A stretch of DNA of 64,000 nt from Paenalcaligenes hermetiae. GTDB lineage: Bacteria > Pseudomonadota > Gammaproteobacteria > Burkholderiales > Burkholderiaceae_B. The notes beneath the pieces were generated by a model that was given only the letters and a program-made list of their open reading frames with translations, made no database searches and had not been told where the DNA came from. Positions within the stretch are counted from its first letter, which is position 1. Each line of letters opens with the position of its first letter. Positions 62,541-64,000 of the stretch are shown here, piece by piece. The position numbers and the translations under genes are program-made. The stretch is from positions 620,001-684,000 of the forward strand of contig NZ_BAABKD010000009.1 of the NCBI RefSeq assembly GCF_039543645.1, written 5' to 3'.

Positions 62541-62947
62541 AGTCTCTCCTGTAATTAAAATTATCTTTTAAACGACACTGGTACTGATTTAACACAAATT
62601 AACGTGCCAACTATAGAGAAATACGGCTCTCTTGTGTTTGTTTGTTAGAATATAAACAATTTAATACAGTTTTAGCCTGTATTAAGGTGAAACTTAATAA
62701 GCAGGGTGTTTTGTAGGAATATAGGGTTGGAAAAACTGTTTCCCTTGCTAATTAAGAAGCCTGATGAGCTTTATACAAGAGGCTAAAAGCAAAGATCTCC
62801 TCTACTTCATAAGAATTTAGACAGTTTATTGAAAAAAAACGGTAGTGGTGAAGTTGCTGTTTTCAGATAGATAGAAAGGCGTTTGTAAAGTGGTCTTATT
62901 CGGCTAGTTTTGCAGCTTGATTCAATTATTATCATTAAGGGATAGAT
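62541..62947. other. Gene-free region between aldehyde dehydrogenase and adhesin
   Basis: This 407-base divergent intergenic region holds promoters for both neighbours. A perfect inverted repeat is at 62661-62685, and an AT-rich Fur-like sequence (62921-62939) abuts the adhesin ribosome site. No further gene is seen. Confidence 0.5.
62661..62685. promoter_or_regulatory. Inverted repeat, candidate operator
   Basis: TTAATACAG and CTGTATTAA are perfect complements separated by seven bases. It lies 121 bases ahead of the aldehyde dehydrogenase start and 263 bases ahead of the adhesin. Its size fits a dimeric repressor. Confidence 0.45.
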
Positions 62948-64000
62948 ATGAACCGTGTCTATAAAACTGTTTGGAGTGAAAAAACGGGAACTTTTATTGC
63001 CGTATCCGAACATAAGAAAACCAGAGGGAAGCGATCGGGCTCAGTGAAAGCAGCGGTAGTGGGCGCGGTATTGGCGACTGGCTCGTTGGTGATGGGCGAT
63101 GCTTTAGCAGCTACTGGCATTGATGGAGGTACAGGGGCTGGAACGGCGATTTCAGAGTGTAAAGGTAGAGATCAGGCTAATGCGGGTAAGAAAGAATCAA
63201 TTGCAATTGGTTGCAAGGCAGAAGCGGATACTAAAGGTAAGGATACAACATTTTATAACAGAGAAAATCCATACAATAAGGATGTAGATACAAAAGAAAA
63301 ATATCATTCTGTGGCGATAGGTACAGACGCCAAAGCTAAAGAAGCTTCTGTCGCTTTTGGGCATGGTGCTCAAGCAGCGGCTGATAAGAGTGCGCTTGCA
63401 ATCGCTATTGGCTCTCAAGCAAAAGCAGAAAACGTTGCTTCGTTGGCAATTGGTCCAGCAGCATTGGCTACTGGAAATACTGCCTTGGCATTAGGGCGTC
63501 AAACAGCTGCCACTGGAGACTTTGCACAAGCAATTGGTAATGTTGCTGCAGCAACCGGAGTGGGCTCTCTTGCAGTAGGCCACTCTGCGACCGCGACCGG
63601 TAAACGCTCGATTGCTATTGGGGCTGCAGATATTGATAACGCCGCTAGTACTGGAAATCAAAATGGTACTGTCTACATGACCGGTGAGCAGACCCTAGCA
63701 ACAGGTCAAGATGCTATTGCTTTTGGTGCTGCCGCAAATGCTACGAGTAATTATTCGCTTGCAATTGGAGCGCATTCTGAGGCGAGTGGTTTAAACTCTA
63801 CAGCAATGGGTTATAAAGCAGAAGCGACAGGGGAAAATACTTTTGCGTCGGGTGCCAGTGCCAGAGCTTCTGGTAAAGATGCTTTTGCTTTAGGCGCGAA
63901 CTCTGTAGGTCAGGGTGATCGTTCTTTCGCTATGGGGCCAAATGCTCAGGCGATAGGTGAAAATGCCCTCGCCTTGGGTAGCTTGTCAGAAGCTCATCAA
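62948..64000 (+). CDS. Trimeric autotransporter adhesin, YadA/Hia type (3' end outside window)
   Basis: This surface adhesin is secreted by the type Vc route. It begins with the extended signal peptide region ESPR (MNRVYKTVWSEKTGTFIAVS), then a hydrophobic core (VKAAVVGAVLATGSLVMGDA) and ALAA cleavage area. The remaining 290 or so codons, open to the window end, are YadA-head repeats of about 14 residues with the pattern SxAIGxxAxAxGxxA (for example SLAIGPAALATGNTALALG). No stop is met in 351 codons. Two cysteines (SECKGRD, IGCKAEA) near the mature N-terminus are unusual for such heads. AAGGGA stands before the ATG. The stalk and the beta-barrel anchor must lie beyond the window. Confidence 0.93.
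   Translation, partial: MNRVYKTVWSEKTGTFIAVSEHKKTRGKRSGSVKAAVVGAVLATGSLVMGDALAATGIDGGTGAGTAISECKGRDQANAGKKESIAIGCKAEADTKGKDTTFYNRENPYNKDVDTKEKYHSVAIGTDAKAKEASVAFGHGAQAAADKSALAIAIGSQAKAENVASLAIGPAALATGNTALALGRQTAATGDFAQAIGNVAAATGVGSLAVGHSATATGKRSIAIGAADIDNAASTGNQNGTVYMTGEQTLATGQDAIAFGAAANATSNYSLAIGAHSEASGLNSTAMGYKAEATGENTFASGASARASGKDAFALGANSVGQGDRSFAMGPNAQAIGENALALGSLSEAHQ

Overview
The window is a piece of a betaproteobacterial chromosome, most likely family Alcaligenaceae (order Burkholderiales). The genus cannot be fixed from sequence alone. Supporting signs are the gene order mnmG-rsmG-parA-parB beside an origin, the secE-nusG-rplKAJL-rpoBC-rpsLG-fusA-tuf-rpsJ cluster, the lengths of RpoB and RpoC, and a moderate base composition (roughly half GC by eye).

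Layout. 1-4.6 kb: the 3' part of yidC, a catalase and mnmE. 4.6-15.9 kb: a minus-strand defence operon joined to the 3' end of mnmE, a sequence that genomic islands of the SGI1 type use as attachment site. Its genes in transcription order are a WYL-domain regulator, HsdM, HsdS, a DinD-like protein, HsdR and a DUF262/DUF1524 (GmrSD-like) nuclease. 15.9-19.4 kb: a decayed locus with a palindrome cluster, a metallo-beta-lactamase-fold pseudogene and a LysR pseudogene that has an internal deletion and is split by an IS200/IS605-family element. 19.4-23.5 kb: a nitroreductase, a Fur-controlled FepA/BfeA-like siderophore receptor and phosphatidylserine decarboxylase. 23.6-24.5 kb: oriC with several DnaA boxes. 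24.5-28.9 kb: mnmG-rsmG-parA-parB with two perfect parS sites inside the coding sequences. 29-30.4 kb: an AtoE-type transporter.

30.5-61.1 kb is mostly the transcription and translation superregion: tRNA-Tyr/Gly/Thr-tuf, tRNA-Trp-secE-nusG-rplKAJL-rpoBC, rpsL-rpsG-fusA-tuf-rpsJ, and rplC through rpsQ. Two insertions break it. Between rpoC and rpsL lies a minus-strand three-gene signalling module (response regulator, LysM-FecR protein, CHASE2 histidine kinase). Between rpsJ and rplC lies a decayed TRAP binding-protein gene split by a second IS605-family element, so rplC carries its own promoter. 61.1-64 kb: an aldehyde dehydrogenase and the start of a large trimeric autotransporter adhesin that runs off the window.

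The two IS605-family elements are related but not identical. Both sit after TGAC and end in TCAA, and removing each one restores the reading frame of the gene it interrupts. Copy 1 has intact tnpA and tnpB. Copy 2 has a stop codon in tnpA ahead of the catalytic tyrosine but keeps tnpB open. The least ordinary items are the regulated type I restriction operon with its DinD and GmrSD-like passengers, the paired TnpB elements with predictable guide sequences, the broken S10 operon, and the signalling module placed between rpoC and rpsL.
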